From Polaromonas sp. (GTDB lineage: Bacteria; Pseudomonadota; Gammaproteobacteria; Burkholderiales; Burkholderiaceae_C): a stretch of DNA of 64,000 nucleotides. The stretch lies in the NCBI GenBank assembly GCA_013298945.1, contig JAAFJR010000009.1, positions 18,737 through 82,736 of the forward strand, given 5' to 3'. Under the pieces are notes generated by a model, which worked only from the letters and a program-made list of their open reading frames with translations, searched no databases and was not told where the DNA came from. Below, piece by piece: positions 26,215 to 34,906 of this stretch (its first letter is position 1; the number at the start of each line of letters is the position of its first letter). The position numbers and the translations under genes are program-made.

Positions 26215-27039
26215 TCAACCCTTTACAGCGCCCGCGGTCAAACCTGTGATGATTTGCTTTGCTGCAATGAAGGTGAATATCAAAGGCGGAATGGCAATCA
26301 AACTACCTAAGGCCATGATTTTCCCCCAATCGACGCCAATGTCTGTGATGTACAAAGAAGCCGCTACCGGTAGGGTGCGCGTCGCCCGGTCGGTCAAAAC
26401 CAAGGCCAGTATGAACTCGTTCCAGGCAATTCGGAAGGTGAAGATTGAGGCTGCAGCAATCCCCGGCTTGATGAGCGGCAAAACCACCTTGTAAAAAACC
26501 TGAATAGGGCCACAACCATCAATCGCGGCGGCTTCTTCAAGCTCTCTTGGCACTTGCAGAATGAATCCGTAAAGCAGCCAAATAGTGAACGGCAGATTCA
26601 CGGCAACGTAGAGCAAGATCAAGCCCGAAAGTGAATTAATGAGGCCAGATTGGCTCCAAATCATGAACACGGGAACGGCCAAAACAGCAAACGGAACGGT
26701 ACGCAGTAGCAAGGTGGTGTAGGCAATGGTTTTGCGCCCTGGAAAATCAAACCGTGCCAAGCCATAAGCAGCCATACAACCTAACAGCAAAGTAATCACC
26801 GTAGAGATGACGCCAACAATCAAGCTGTTGGTCAAATACCGCGTAAAACTGCCTTCACCCAGCACCTCGCGGTAATTTTCTAAGGTTGGCGTGAAGATAA
26901 AGTTGATGCCACTATTGAATATTTGTGTTTGCAGCTTCAATGAGGTGGCGAACATCAAAACGATAGGTGCCACACAAGCTATCGCCAAAAAAATCAAGGC
27001 GCCGTAGTGCGCGGTTATGACGAGAGGGTGGCGTTTCAT
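26215..27039 (-). CDS. Carbohydrate ABC transporter permease (MalG/UgpE-like)
   Basis: A 274-residue inner-membrane permease with six hydrophobic segments. The cytoplasmic coupling-helix motif EEAAAIDGCGPIQVFYKVVLPLIKPG is the EAA loop that contacts the ATPase. It belongs to the CUT1 family. Its start overlaps the stop of the partner permease by four bases (27036-27039). It is the last gene of the leftward SMP-30, b561, ATPase, binding protein, permease, permease operon. The substrate is unknown; see the SMP-30 entry. Confidence 0.92.
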   Translation of the reverse strand: MKRHPLVITAHYGALIFLAIACVAPIVLMFATSLKLQTQIFNSGINFIFTPTLENYREVLGEGSFTRYLTNSLIVGVISTVITLLLGCMAAYGLARFDFPGRKTIAYTTLLLRTVPFAVLAVPVFMIWSQSGLINSLSGLILLYVAVNLPFTIWLLYGFILQVPRELEEAAAIDGCGPIQVFYKVVLPLIKPGIAAASIFTFRIAWNEFILALVLTDRATRTLPVAASLYITDIGVDWGKIMALGSLIAIPPLIFTFIAAKQIITGLTAGAVKG

Positions 27040-27917
27040 TTGCGCTCCTCTTGCGCTATTGGGTTAGATAGACGCAAAGCAAACCATGAAAGCGCGGCAA
27101 CCACGACCAGTAGCAAAACAGAAATTGCCGCAGCGCTGCCAAGCCGCTGCCCTACAAAAGCAGTTTTGTAAATATGCAAGGATAAAATTTCTGTGCTGTC
27201 GCCTGGACCTCCAAACGTCAAAATGTAAATCACTTCAAGCACTCTGAAAGCGTCAATCAAACGCATGAGCAAGGTGATCACAATCACATTCATGATCATG
27301 GGCAACTTGACTCTGAAAGTCGTCTGCCACCAAGTGGCTCCATCGATGCGTGCTGCCTCTATCACCGCGCTGTCTACATTGGCCAAGGCGGCAATCATCA
27401 TGATGAAAACAAACGGCGTCCATTGCCAGATGTCCGCAATGATAATTGCAATAAAAGCAGTGTGTTCTTGCGCTAACCAGCCCACTGGCGCAGCACCAAA
27501 TGCGGCCAAAATGGCGTTGAGCAAGCCAAACTGTGCATCAAATAAGTAGCGCCACGTCAACCCGACCGCGATGGGTGCAATCATCATCGGCAATATAAAC
27601 AAGGTCCGAAAAAACGCCATGCCGCGAACATCACCCTCTAAGGCAAGGGCCAGCGCAATGCCCAATACCATTTCTGCAACAACGCATACGAATGCAAAAA
27701 TCAGCGTGGTAACCAAGGAGCGCCAAACGGCCTCATCTTTAAAAGCAGTCACAAATGCATCCAAACCCACCCATTTCGCATCGCCCCAGGGTGTTCCCAT
27801 GCTCCAGTCATAAAAACCCAATTGCAAGGCTGAAAGCAAAGGGTAAAGACATGCAACGGCCATCACCGCAACGGCTGGCCCTAGATAAACCCATGGAACC
27901 CAAGAGGGTGTACGCAT
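27036..27917 (-). CDS. Carbohydrate ABC transporter permease (MalF/UgpA-like)
   Basis: A 293-residue permease with six helices. The EAA coupling loop reads VIEAARIDGATWWQTTFRVKLPMI. The start, WVPWVYLGPAVAVMAVACLYPLL, is typical of the CUT1 MalF half without the extra periplasmic domain. It follows the binding-protein gene after 144 bases containing a possible stem-loop, and overlaps the second permease gene. Confidence 0.92.
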   Translation of the reverse strand: MRTPSWVPWVYLGPAVAVMAVACLYPLLSALQLGFYDWSMGTPWGDAKWVGLDAFVTAFKDEAVWRSLVTTLIFAFVCVVAEMVLGIALALALEGDVRGMAFFRTLFILPMMIAPIAVGLTWRYLFDAQFGLLNAILAAFGAAPVGWLAQEHTAFIAIIIADIWQWTPFVFIMMIAALANVDSAVIEAARIDGATWWQTTFRVKLPMIMNVIVITLLMRLIDAFRVLEVIYILTFGGPGDSTEILSLHIYKTAFVGQRLGSAAAISVLLLVVVAALSWFALRLSNPIAQEERK

Positions 27918-27965
27918 TCAAACTCCCATTTTCAAACAAACAACGATGCAAGAATCTCACCCAAC

Positions 27966-28021
27966 AAGCCAGCCAGACAGGGACGCATACCGAATATCCA
28001 AAACGGCACGCGTGGCTGGCT
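27966..28021. other. Possible intercistronic stem-loop between binding protein and permease genes
   Basis: Arms AGCCAGCCA (27967-27975) and TGGCTGGCT (28013-28021) are separated by a 37-base loop. A T-run follows on the plus strand only. Between a binding-protein gene and its permeases such hairpins can protect the upstream mRNA, or it may be a chance inverted repeat. No experimental link. Confidence 0.4.
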
Positions 28022-28061
28022 TTTTTTAGCTTCTTATACGTTGATACTTATGCTCTGATAC

Positions 28062-29411
28062 CTACGCTTTAATATAGCCACCGCGTTTCATGATGTCTGT
28101 GACTTTAGGCACGATACCATTGAGCGCTTCCTCAGGTGTTTTCTTCCCCGTCAAGGCTTCTGAAATCACCACACCCAAGGCTTGAATGTTGATCTCATCC
28201 CACTCTGCGATGATGGGGCGCCAATCAGGATCCGAATAACCTAGTTGCTGCTGCAGCGTGATGAACTCTGGGTATTGGCGAACCATGTCAACATCTTTTA
28301 GCGTTGAGTTTCGCGTCGGAACACCACCGATTTTGCACACCGCTTTGTCTTGCGCTTTGGAGGTCAACCACTGCATGAGTAAGAAAGCGGCATCTGAATT
28401 TTTGGCATTTTTAGGTATCGCCAAGCCCAAACCACCTGATTGCGAGGAATAACGCGTCCCTTTTGGATGAACGACGTAGCTCACTTGACCTGCAATTTTT
28501 GATTTTGCTGGATCATTCACTTGCCCGAAAATCAGTGACGAATCTAAATACATAGCAGATTGACCCTGCAAGAATGAGGTAATCATCTCGCCTTGCCCAT
28601 AGCCTGGTACGCCTACGGGGCCTGTGTCAGAAATCAGCTTCAGCGTTTTCAGCGCTTTAACGCCAGCTTCGTTGTTAAAAATCGGTTTCCACTTGTCATC
28701 AAAAACTTTGCCTCCCAGCGGGTTTAGATGTAGCAACCAAGCGTGTACGCATTGATGCCCAGCCTGCCCGCGTGATGTCAAGGCGCCCATGCCAGCCTTG
28801 TCTTTCAAAACTGGTAACAGTCGTTCCATTTCAGCATAGGTTTCAGGCGCTTTAAGATTGAGCTTTGAAAACACATCACGACGATAAGCCAAGATCGAAG
28901 TTTCAGCGCCGTATGGCATGCCATATAACTTAGCACCCGGCCCTGGCAGATAGCCTTTAGGGCCACCTACTAAACCGATGTTGTCGACATAACGTGGTAC
29001 CACGTCTTTGAAGTCGTAGTCAGGATCAGCCAAGGCAGCGTTTTTGAAAAACGGTTCTAGCTCTTGAATCAAATTTTTCTTAACGTATTCACCTTTCCAC
29101 ATCACAACGTAGCAAATCAAATCATAGTCACCGCTAGGCTTGGCCATTTCTAGGAGCTGCTTGTCCTTCATGCGTGGCACAGCTAAACGATCCGTCTCAA
29201 CTTTAATACCTGTCAACTTTGTGAATTCAGGTAACAGTTTGGCCATAGCATCGTAATGCGGATGCGCTGGAATGCTCATCACCACGGTTTGCCCTTTGTA
29301 CTTTGCAAACCTATCTTGCGTGCGCCCTACCAAGGGAAAGCCAGCCCCTAGCAAACCCAGCGCCCCCAACGCACTACCGCCTGCAGATTGAATTAACGTT
29401 CTTCTTTTCAT
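28062..29411 (-). CDS. Extracellular solute-binding protein, family 1 (sugar ABC transporter)
   Basis: A 449-residue periplasmic binding protein. The N-terminus, MKRRTLIQSAGGSALGALGLLGAGFPLVG, has twin arginines and a hydrophobic core, so export may be by Tat. The mature part shows the family pattern: LLPEFTKLTGIKVE early, YGMPYGAETSILAYRRDVF in the hinge, and a C-terminal EALTGKKTPEEALNGI. It would deliver a sugar or sugar acid to the two permeases encoded downstream. The substrate cannot be read from sequence. Confidence 0.9.
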   Translation of the reverse strand: MKRRTLIQSAGGSALGALGLLGAGFPLVGRTQDRFAKYKGQTVVMSIPAHPHYDAMAKLLPEFTKLTGIKVETDRLAVPRMKDKQLLEMAKPSGDYDLICYVVMWKGEYVKKNLIQELEPFFKNAALADPDYDFKDVVPRYVDNIGLVGGPKGYLPGPGAKLYGMPYGAETSILAYRRDVFSKLNLKAPETYAEMERLLPVLKDKAGMGALTSRGQAGHQCVHAWLLHLNPLGGKVFDDKWKPIFNNEAGVKALKTLKLISDTGPVGVPGYGQGEMITSFLQGQSAMYLDSSLIFGQVNDPAKSKIAGQVSYVVHPKGTRYSSQSGGLGLAIPKNAKNSDAAFLLMQWLTSKAQDKAVCKIGGVPTRNSTLKDVDMVRQYPEFITLQQQLGYSDPDWRPIIAEWDEINIQALGVVISEALTGKKTPEEALNGIVPKVTDIMKRGGYIKA

Positions 29412-29482
29412 TTTTGCTCCTATAAATTTAATAAATCAAACTACATCCAAAATGAATGGCACACCCACCCATCACAAACTCA

Positions 29483-30619
29483 TCACACACTAACTCTTTG
29501 CCCCGTCTGTTTGTCAAACCAATGCACCGCCGCCGCATTTACTTGCAGCGCCACTGTGTGATGCAAAAGATCCGTCCGGTTGCCAGAAACTACAGCAGTG
29601 ACACGCGCAGTATTGCCGCCGGGCAACGTGCCTACCAAAACAGACTCCGTGCCCAAATACTCGACAAAATCTACTTTTAATGTCAACGCACTATCCCCAT
29701 GACTAACCCCATCACTATCGCCCTCTTGCTCAGACAGTCGTAGCGATTGCGGCCTGATACCCGCCACCAAAGTTGCTCCGTCTTGATTCCCAAATTGACC
29801 GGCTGAATATACCGATACGGGCACAGGCAATGCAAACCCTGCGCCTTTGAGCAACACACGTCCGCTCTCACTCACTAACCTACCTTCTAAGAGATTCATA
29901 CTCGGCATGCCAATAAAAGCGGCCACGAACAGATTAGCGGGCTGATTAAAAACTTCAGAGGGCGTACCTAGTTGTTGAATTCGTCCTTTGTCAAAAATCA
30001 CTATTCGGGATGCCAAGGTCATAGCCTCGACTTGGTCATGCGTGACATAAATAGTGGTTTTGCCCAACCTTTCATGCAACAACGCCAACTCAGTGCGCAT
30101 ATGACCGCGTAACTTAGCATCTAAGTTCGACAGTGGCTCATCAAATAAAAATACCGACGGCTCTCTGACAATAGAGCGGCCAATTGCCACGCGCTGTCGT
30201 TGCCCGCCCGATAATTCTTTGGGCTTGCGCTTGAGTAAATGCGTAATATTTAAAATTTTCGCAGCATCATTCACACGTTGCGTGATACTTTCTTGCGGCG
30301 TGCCAGCTAAATCAAGTGCGAAGCTCATGTTTTCTGCAACATCCATGTGCGGATACAGCGCATAATTTTGAAACACCATTGCAATATCACGAGCCTTAGG
30401 TGCCAACGTGGTCACATCTTTACCGTTGATAAAAATTTGCCCCTCACTGACTTCCTCTAAGCCCGCAATCATGCGCAATGTGGTTGATTTTCCACAGCCT
30501 GACTCGCCCAAAAGAACCACGAACTCACCTTGATTGACGTCCAAGTCAAGCGACTCAACCACCTGAACTTGGCCAAAGCGCTTACCAACACCTTTGAGCT
30601 GCACACCGAAATTACCCAT
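29483..30619 (-). CDS. Sugar ABC transporter ATP-binding protein (UgpC/MalK-like)
   Basis: A 378-residue CUT1 ATPase. It has Walker A GESGCGKST (about 37-45), Q-loop VFQNYALYPH, signature LSGGQRQRVAIGRS, Walker B VFLFDEPLSNLDA and switch His in YVTHDQVEA. A C-terminal TOBE/OB regulatory domain follows (about 240-378). It energises the two permeases encoded further downstream. The start is 6 bases after the b561-like gene. Confidence 0.94.
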   Translation of the reverse strand: MGNFGVQLKGVGKRFGQVQVVESLDLDVNQGEFVVLLGESGCGKSTTLRMIAGLEEVSEGQIFINGKDVTTLAPKARDIAMVFQNYALYPHMDVAENMSFALDLAGTPQESITQRVNDAAKILNITHLLKRKPKELSGGQRQRVAIGRSIVREPSVFLFDEPLSNLDAKLRGHMRTELALLHERLGKTTIYVTHDQVEAMTLASRIVIFDKGRIQQLGTPSEVFNQPANLFVAAFIGMPSMNLLEGRLVSESGRVLLKGAGFALPVPVSVYSAGQFGNQDGATLVAGIRPQSLRLSEQEGDSDGVSHGDSALTLKVDFVEYLGTESVLVGTLPGGNTARVTAVVSGNRTDLLHHTVALQVNAAAVHWFDKQTGQRVSV

Positions 30620-30625
30620 ACAGAA

Positions 30626-31378
30626 CTAATCCTTTTTGTGAATGTGGCCATAAGCCTTGGCAAATGTGGCCGCAGTGTGCCGCTTCATGCCCCAGCCAGA
30701 AGATGGCAATCGGTTTCCCGGATGCGACAAATCAGGGCCCCAAATAGCTTGGTAAGTGTCAAAACTGCGATTCTGACGCTGCAATTTGACAAACAAGAAA
30801 GCCAGGGTCAGCCACCAAAGGCTAAGCAACAGGTACATCCAGCGCGGAGCATCGGCCGCCACCAGACCAAGAATCACCACCACGACGGAAAGACATACTG
30901 CGAGATAACCCACGCTTTTGTGCAGGCGTTCAAAAATCAGCCTGCGGCGTGTCATGTCGTAATGATCGCCTCTAAGAGAAAGGCTCGTTGGCCCACCCTT
31001 GCTACCCCGCGCTAAGCCGCCCATGATTTGCAACGCTGCTAACGCAAGTAAACTCCAAGCTAGCACAGCGTGCAAGGTGTCTGCTGGTGCGGCTTGCTTA
31101 GCGTTTCCCCAAGCAAAAGCGATGCCACACAGCATCAAGAAAACGCCGCTGTATTGCAAACCACGGTGCGCATGCCACCACCATTTTGTGTCTAATGTTT
31201 GCGGCCAATTTTGATGTGGTAAAACTTTAAAAAACCGTGCCGCCAAAATACCTAAAGGAATCATCACCCCCCAAGCGACCACCATCAATCTGCCATGCCA
31301 AGCAGCCCAAGGTGCTAACTCATGCAGGCCTTCGCGCCCTATGGATGACGTTAAATAAGTGACGATATCTAAATTCAA
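30626..31378 (-). CDS. Cytochrome b561-like membrane protein
   Basis: A 250-residue protein with five or six helices. His residues occur in the positions of eukaryote-type b561 domains: WHGRLMVVAWGVMIPLG, WWWHAHRGLQYSGV, LHAVLAW and RLHKSVGYLA could ligate two haems. These domains usually shuttle electrons across membranes. Its first 59 bases overlap the end of the SMP-30 gene in another frame; a shorter start at about 31285 would remove the overlap but cut the first helix. Why it sits in a sugar-transport operon is unclear; it may serve a membrane sugar dehydrogenase (inference). Confidence 0.75.
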   Translation of the reverse strand: MNLDIVTYLTSSIGREGLHELAPWAAWHGRLMVVAWGVMIPLGILAARFFKVLPHQNWPQTLDTKWWWHAHRGLQYSGVFLMLCGIAFAWGNAKQAAPADTLHAVLAWSLLALAALQIMGGLARGSKGGPTSLSLRGDHYDMTRRRLIFERLHKSVGYLAVCLSVVVVILGLVAADAPRWMYLLLSLWWLTLAFLFVKLQRQNRSFDTYQAIWGPDLSHPGNRLPSSGWGMKRHTAATFAKAYGHIHKKD

Positions 31379-32276
31379 TGTGATAAAGCGATGTGCTAGC
31401 CGTTACAAATAATTGATTCCCGTCTTGACCACCAAAGCACAAATTACCAACTTTCTCAGGTAGGTGAATTTTCCCTAGAAGTACGCCATCAGCATGATAT
31501 ATCTGTACGCTGTCTTCGCTACTCGTATAAACCCACCCCTGCGTATCTATGCGAAACCCATCGGATAAACCAGGCTGAATCTCGGCAAAAATACGTGGAT
31601 TTTCAATTTGGTTGTCCGCCAACACGTCAAAAACGACAATGTGATGGTTACCACTGCCAGGCTGTGCCAGCGCAGCAGATGTATCAGAGACATACAACAG
31701 TCGCTCATCGGGTGAGAAAGCTAGCCCATTAGGCTCCTCTAGCCAATCTGACACAGCAGAAATTGACTTGGTTTTGGGGTCAAAGCAAAACACATGGTTG
31801 GCGTCCTGCTCAGAGGGTGCTTTATGGCCTTCGTGGTTGCTCAATATCCCGTACGGAGGATCGGTAAACCAAATCGTGCCATCTCGCTTGACTACCAAAT
31901 CATTGGGTGAATTAAAGCGCTTATTTTGGTAACTGTTAACCACCATGTCATCTGCCGTGCTGGCTAGCAGCAAACCGCCGACCAGAGGGGTACGAACAAT
32001 CGCACGCATCCCGTGTGAGCAATGCAGCAAATCTCCATTGTTATCCAAGGTATGGCCGTTGACAAACTCTACAGATTCTCGCCAAACCGTCATGCCATCC
32101 GCTTTTGACCAGCGTAGCATACGATTATTTGGAATATCACTCCACAGCACTGAATCGTCTTGCCATATCCACACCGGCCCCTCACTCCACGTGGCACCGG
32201 TACAAAGCCGCGTACACGTAGCGCCTTGTACGACAGGAACTAGACGATCATCGAAAATTTCTATTTCAAAATTCAT
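31320..32276 (-). CDS. SMP-30/gluconolactonase/LRE family lactonase
   Basis: A 318-residue beta-propeller. Metal-site residues are visible: Glu of TWSEGPVW near residue 32, Asn of the RFNSPNDLVV motif, a Asp-containing FTDPPYG segment, and the FSPDERLLYVSDT/SDGFRID region with the catalytic Asp. Family members open sugar lactones; UxuL hexaro-lactonases of hexuronate oxidation belong to the same family. Being the first gene of a CUT1 transport operon 3 kb from aldarate-catabolism genes, it may hydrolyse glucaro- or galactarolactone (inference). No uronate dehydrogenase is seen in the window. Confidence 0.85.
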   Translation of the reverse strand: MNFEIEIFDDRLVPVVQGATCTRLCTGATWSEGPVWIWQDDSVLWSDIPNNRMLRWSKADGMTVWRESVEFVNGHTLDNNGDLLHCSHGMRAIVRTPLVGGLLLASTADDMVVNSYQNKRFNSPNDLVVKRDGTIWFTDPPYGILSNHEGHKAPSEQDANHVFCFDPKTKSISAVSDWLEEPNGLAFSPDERLLYVSDTSAALAQPGSGNHHIVVFDVLADNQIENPRIFAEIQPGLSDGFRIDTQGWVYTSSEDSVQIYHADGVLLGKIHLPEKVGNLCFGGQDGNQLFVTASTSLYHIEFRYRHLFNVIHRARRPA

Positions 32277-32335
32277 TTAGTTTCTCACTTGGTGCACGAG
32301 AAGTTGATTTACTTTACCAAAAATACATAAAATAC

Positions 32336-32384
32336 GGCTACAGACTTTGTATTTATTGCCTAAGTAGCTATTTATTTAATAGCA
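32336..32384 (+). repeat. Dispersed intergenic repeat, copy R4
   Basis: GGCTACAGACTTTGTATTTA then TTGCCTAAGTAGCTATTTATTTAATAGCA, ending three bases before the stop codon of the HepT-like gene. The GCTAT/ATAGC terminal pair is kept; the left half (CCGGCG) has decayed. Confidence 0.85.
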
Positions 32385-32387
32385 ATA

Positions 32388-32744
32388 TTAACCGCTAATT
32401 TGCAGCTTAATAGTCTCTAACTGCGCCTTCAACTCCGGCAGTGCCGTTTGCACAGTCTCCCAAACTGTATCTAAATTGATATCGTAATAGCCATGAGCAA
32501 TGCGATTGCGCATGCCCTTCATGCTACTCCATGGCACGTCGGCGTTTAGATTGGCAAATTCTTCGTGGTCTTTGAGAATTTTGGTGGCCACTTCACCAAT
32601 CACGATAAGGTTCAAGACCACCGCTTGCTGCGTACGCTTATCTTCCAAAAAGTCTAGCTTAGGCATGCCTTCAACATAGCTGCATGCTTGCCCTACAGCT
32701 ACAAGCATGTGGTCAATATAGTCTGGCAGTCGCTTGGCAGTCAT
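32388..32744 (-). CDS. HepT-like (DUF86) toxin of a HepT/MntA pair
   Basis: A 118-residue HEPN-domain protein. The RNase signature R-x4-H is present as RNRIAH followed by GYY (Arg 79, His 84, Tyr 86), in the context KGMRNRIAHGYYDIN. In characterised pairs this ribonuclease toxin is inactivated by the MntA nucleotidyltransferase, which adds AMP to the Tyr near the motif. It overlaps the MntA-like gene by ATGA (32741-32744). Confidence 0.88.
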   Translation of the reverse strand: MTAKRLPDYIDHMLVAVGQACSYVEGMPKLDFLEDKRTQQAVVLNLIVIGEVATKILKDHEEFANLNADVPWSSMKGMRNRIAHGYYDINLDTVWETVQTALPELKAQLETIKLQISG

Positions 32745-33031
32745 ACAGGCCGGGCTTGGGCGAGTATTTCAGCGCGAAATTTATGCGGCAAATCAGATGG
32801 GGTGAGCACATCAACCTTCACGCCCAGTAAGCGTTCCAGCTCAACCTGTAAACCACCTAAATCAAACAAGGTGGTTTGCGGTAAAGTGTCCACCAAAATA
32901 TCCAAGTCGCTGCTTTCCGTGTCTTGCGCATGCAAAGCCGAGCCAAATAAGCGGACATTTGTGGCACGAAAACGTGTCGATGCCGCTATAACGTCTGCAC
33001 GGTGTGAGGCAAGAGCAAGGGATGGGCGCAT
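32741..33031 (-). CDS. MntA-like minimal nucleotidyltransferase antitoxin
   Basis: A 96-residue nucleotidyltransferase. The motif GS-x10-DxD is complete: Gly 30, Ser 31, Asp 42, Asp 44 (LFGSALHAQD then ESSDLDILVD). It is therefore probably catalytic and would AMPylate the HepT toxin encoded just downstream. It lies 46 bases downstream of the miaB stop codon on the same strand. Confidence 0.88.
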   Translation of the reverse strand: MRPSLALASHRADVIAASTRFRATNVRLFGSALHAQDTESSDLDILVDTLPQTTLFDLGGLQVELERLLGVKVDVLTPSDLPHKFRAEILAQARPV

Positions 33032-33077
33032 GATGTTTGAACTCTAAACGATATTTAAACCAAATGAAAGCACCAAA

Positions 33078-34469
33078 TTAGTCAATATTAGCTGTGACCA
33101 CATCCCCACGCAGCATCCTCTGCGGCGCGTCGGTGATTTTGATGTCTACCAGCTGGCCAATCAAACGGTCTGGGCCGGTGAACACCACGGCGCGGTTGCA
33201 TTCGGTGCGGCCGAACAGGGCGTTGGGGGTTTTGCGGGCTGGGCCTTCGACCAAGACGCGCTGCACCGTGCCCAAACGGCTGGCGCTGATGCGGGTGACG
33301 TTGGCGTCTATGGTGGCTTGCAGGTGTTGCAAACGTGCCAACTTGACGGCGTGCGGGGTGTCGTCGTGCAGCGCTGCGGCTGGCGTGCCTGGGCGCGGGC
33401 TGTAGATAAAGCTGAAAGAGGTGTCAAAACCCACGTCGTTGATGAGCTTCATCATTTTCTGGAAATCATCGTCCGTCTCGCCGGGAAAACCGACGATGAA
33501 GTCACTGGACAGCACCATGTCGGGGCGGATCGCACGCAGTTTGCGGATGGTGCTTTTGTATTCCAACGCCGTGTAGCCGCGTTTCATGGCACTCAAAATG
33601 CGGTCGGAGCCGTGCTGTACGGGCAAATGCAGGTGGTTCACCAGCTTGGGTAAGCGTGCGTAGGCGTCAATCAAGCTTTGCGAAAACTCGTTCGGGTGGC
33701 TGGTGGTGTAACGGATGCGTTCGATGCCGGGGATTTCGGACACGTAATCTAACAAGGTAGCGAAATCTGCAATTTCAGCCGAGTCACCCATCTTGCCTCG
33801 GTAGGCATTGACGTTTTGACCCAGCAAGTTGACCTCTTTGACGCCTTGGTCGGCCAAACCCGCCACTTCGACCAGCACGTCTTCAAACGGGCGCGAGACT
33901 TCTTCGCCCCGTGTGTAGGGCACAACGCAGTAGCTGCAGTATTTGGAGCAGCCTTCCATGATGCTCACAAACGCACTCGCGCCGTTGTTTTTAGCGGGCG
34001 GCAAGTGGTCGAATTTTTCGATTTCAGGGAAGCTGATGTCCACCTGCGGACGCGCCAGAGACTCTCTTTTTGCTAGCAGCTCAGGCAGTCTATGCAAGGT
34101 CTGTGGACCAAACACCACATCGACGAACGGGGCGCGAGAAATAATCGCTGCGCCTTCTTGGCTGGCCACACATCCGCCTACGCCGATTTTCACGCCTTTG
34201 GATTTGAGGTGTTTGATGCGGCCCAAGTCGCTGAACACCTTTTCTTGCGCTTTTTCGCGCACGGAGCAGGTGTTGAACAAGATCAAATCTGCCTCGTCCA
34301 TGTTTTGGGTGGCGACATAACCATCGGATGCGTGCATCACATCAACCATTTTGTCCGAGTCGTACTCGTTCATTTGGCAGCCGAAAGTTTTGATGAAGAC
34401 TTTTTTAGACGGTGCTACAGAAACCTCAGAAACCGCTAAGTCATTGATGGGATTCATAATTTCGCTCAT
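33078..34469 (-). CDS. miaB: tRNA-2-methylthio-N6-isopentenyladenosine(37) synthase
   Basis: A 463-residue methylthiotransferase. The N-terminal UPF0004 domain binds the auxiliary cluster ([22 protein letters not shown]). The radical-SAM motif CSKYCSYC is in the middle, followed by [11 protein letters not shown], and a C-terminal TRAM domain ends the protein. It adds the methylthio group to i6A37 of tRNAs. I chose ATG 34469, which overlaps the upstream stop as ATGA; ATG 34457 is an alternative, and a longer reading frame upstream lacks support. Confidence 0.95.
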   Translation of the reverse strand: MSEIMNPINDLAVSEVSVAPSKKVFIKTFGCQMNEYDSDKMVDVMHASDGYVATQNMDEADLILFNTCSVREKAQEKVFSDLGRIKHLKSKGVKIGVGGCVASQEGAAIISRAPFVDVVFGPQTLHRLPELLAKRESLARPQVDISFPEIEKFDHLPPAKNNGASAFVSIMEGCSKYCSYCVVPYTRGEEVSRPFEDVLVEVAGLADQGVKEVNLLGQNVNAYRGKMGDSAEIADFATLLDYVSEIPGIERIRYTTSHPNEFSQSLIDAYARLPKLVNHLHLPVQHGSDRILSAMKRGYTALEYKSTIRKLRAIRPDMVLSSDFIVGFPGETDDDFQKMMKLINDVGFDTSFSFIYSPRPGTPAAALHDDTPHAVKLARLQHLQATIDANVTRISASRLGTVQRVLVEGPARKTPNALFGRTECNRAVVFTGPDRLIGQLVDIKITDAPQRMLRGDVVTANID

Positions 34470-34816
34470 TTCTTTTCTCCGTCGCGTTTTACTTTTTGTT
34501 CTTCTGCGGTGAGAATCCACACCTCATGCACCATCCCAGTAGCGGCTTCGCGTCGAAAATTAACAACAAACGATTTCCCCTCCAAAGCACCCGTCATTGC
34601 CAGCATGCCCTGCTCGTCGCGAATACGCGCACCGGGCGATAGGCGGTCAGCTTTGCCGTCCACTTCGATTTGCGGAGGTGATTTGAAGGTAATATTGCCG
34701 CGCACGGCAGAATCCGGAAAAACACGTGCTATTTGGGCTGTAGCCGGCGCATTTATTGCCTGAGCAGCTATAAATAATATAGCAAAAATAGAGCTTTTAA
34801 GGGTGAAATGTGTCAT
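34466..34816 (-). CDS. Conserved secreted hypothetical protein; signal peptide encoded by a repeat copy
   Basis: About 116 residues. A signal peptide ([20 protein letters not shown], then cleavage probably near ATAQ at 25-28) precedes a small beta-rich domain with [20 protein letters not shown] and VHEVWILT. I recall similar proteins beside miaB in Burkholderiales, function unknown. I chose the Met at 34816 because it opens the signal peptide; an upstream extension is polar. Residues 11-27, most of the hydrophobic core and the A-rich cleavage region, are translated from repeat copy R5. The stop overlaps the miaB start. Confidence 0.78.
   Translation of the reverse strand: MTHFTLKSSIFAILFIAAQAINAPATAQIARVFPDSAVRGNITFKSPPQIEVDGKADRLSPGARIRDEQGMLAMTGALEGKSFVVNFRREAATGMVHEVWILTAEEQKVKRDGEKK
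34736..34785 (+). repeat. Dispersed repeat, copy R5, inside a signal-peptide coding region
   Basis: GGCTGTAGCCGGCG, CATTTATTGCCTGAGCAGCT and ATAAATAATATAGCAA: a well-preserved copy. It is translated on the minus strand as residues 11-27 of the secreted hypothetical protein. It is the only intragenic copy in the window. Confidence 0.9.
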
Positions 34817-34906
34817 AAGTGCAGCAGTGACTGGTTTATGTCCAGCGGCTGATATTTGATGGTGAAGCTGAGATTTTACCGCAGCCCTAGGCACAGCGCC
34901 AAAGAA

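Noticed and set aside
34820..34906. Small gene between the secreted hypothetical protein and the thioesterase
   Set aside because: Only a polar extension of the hypothetical protein is open here; no start signal or homology.
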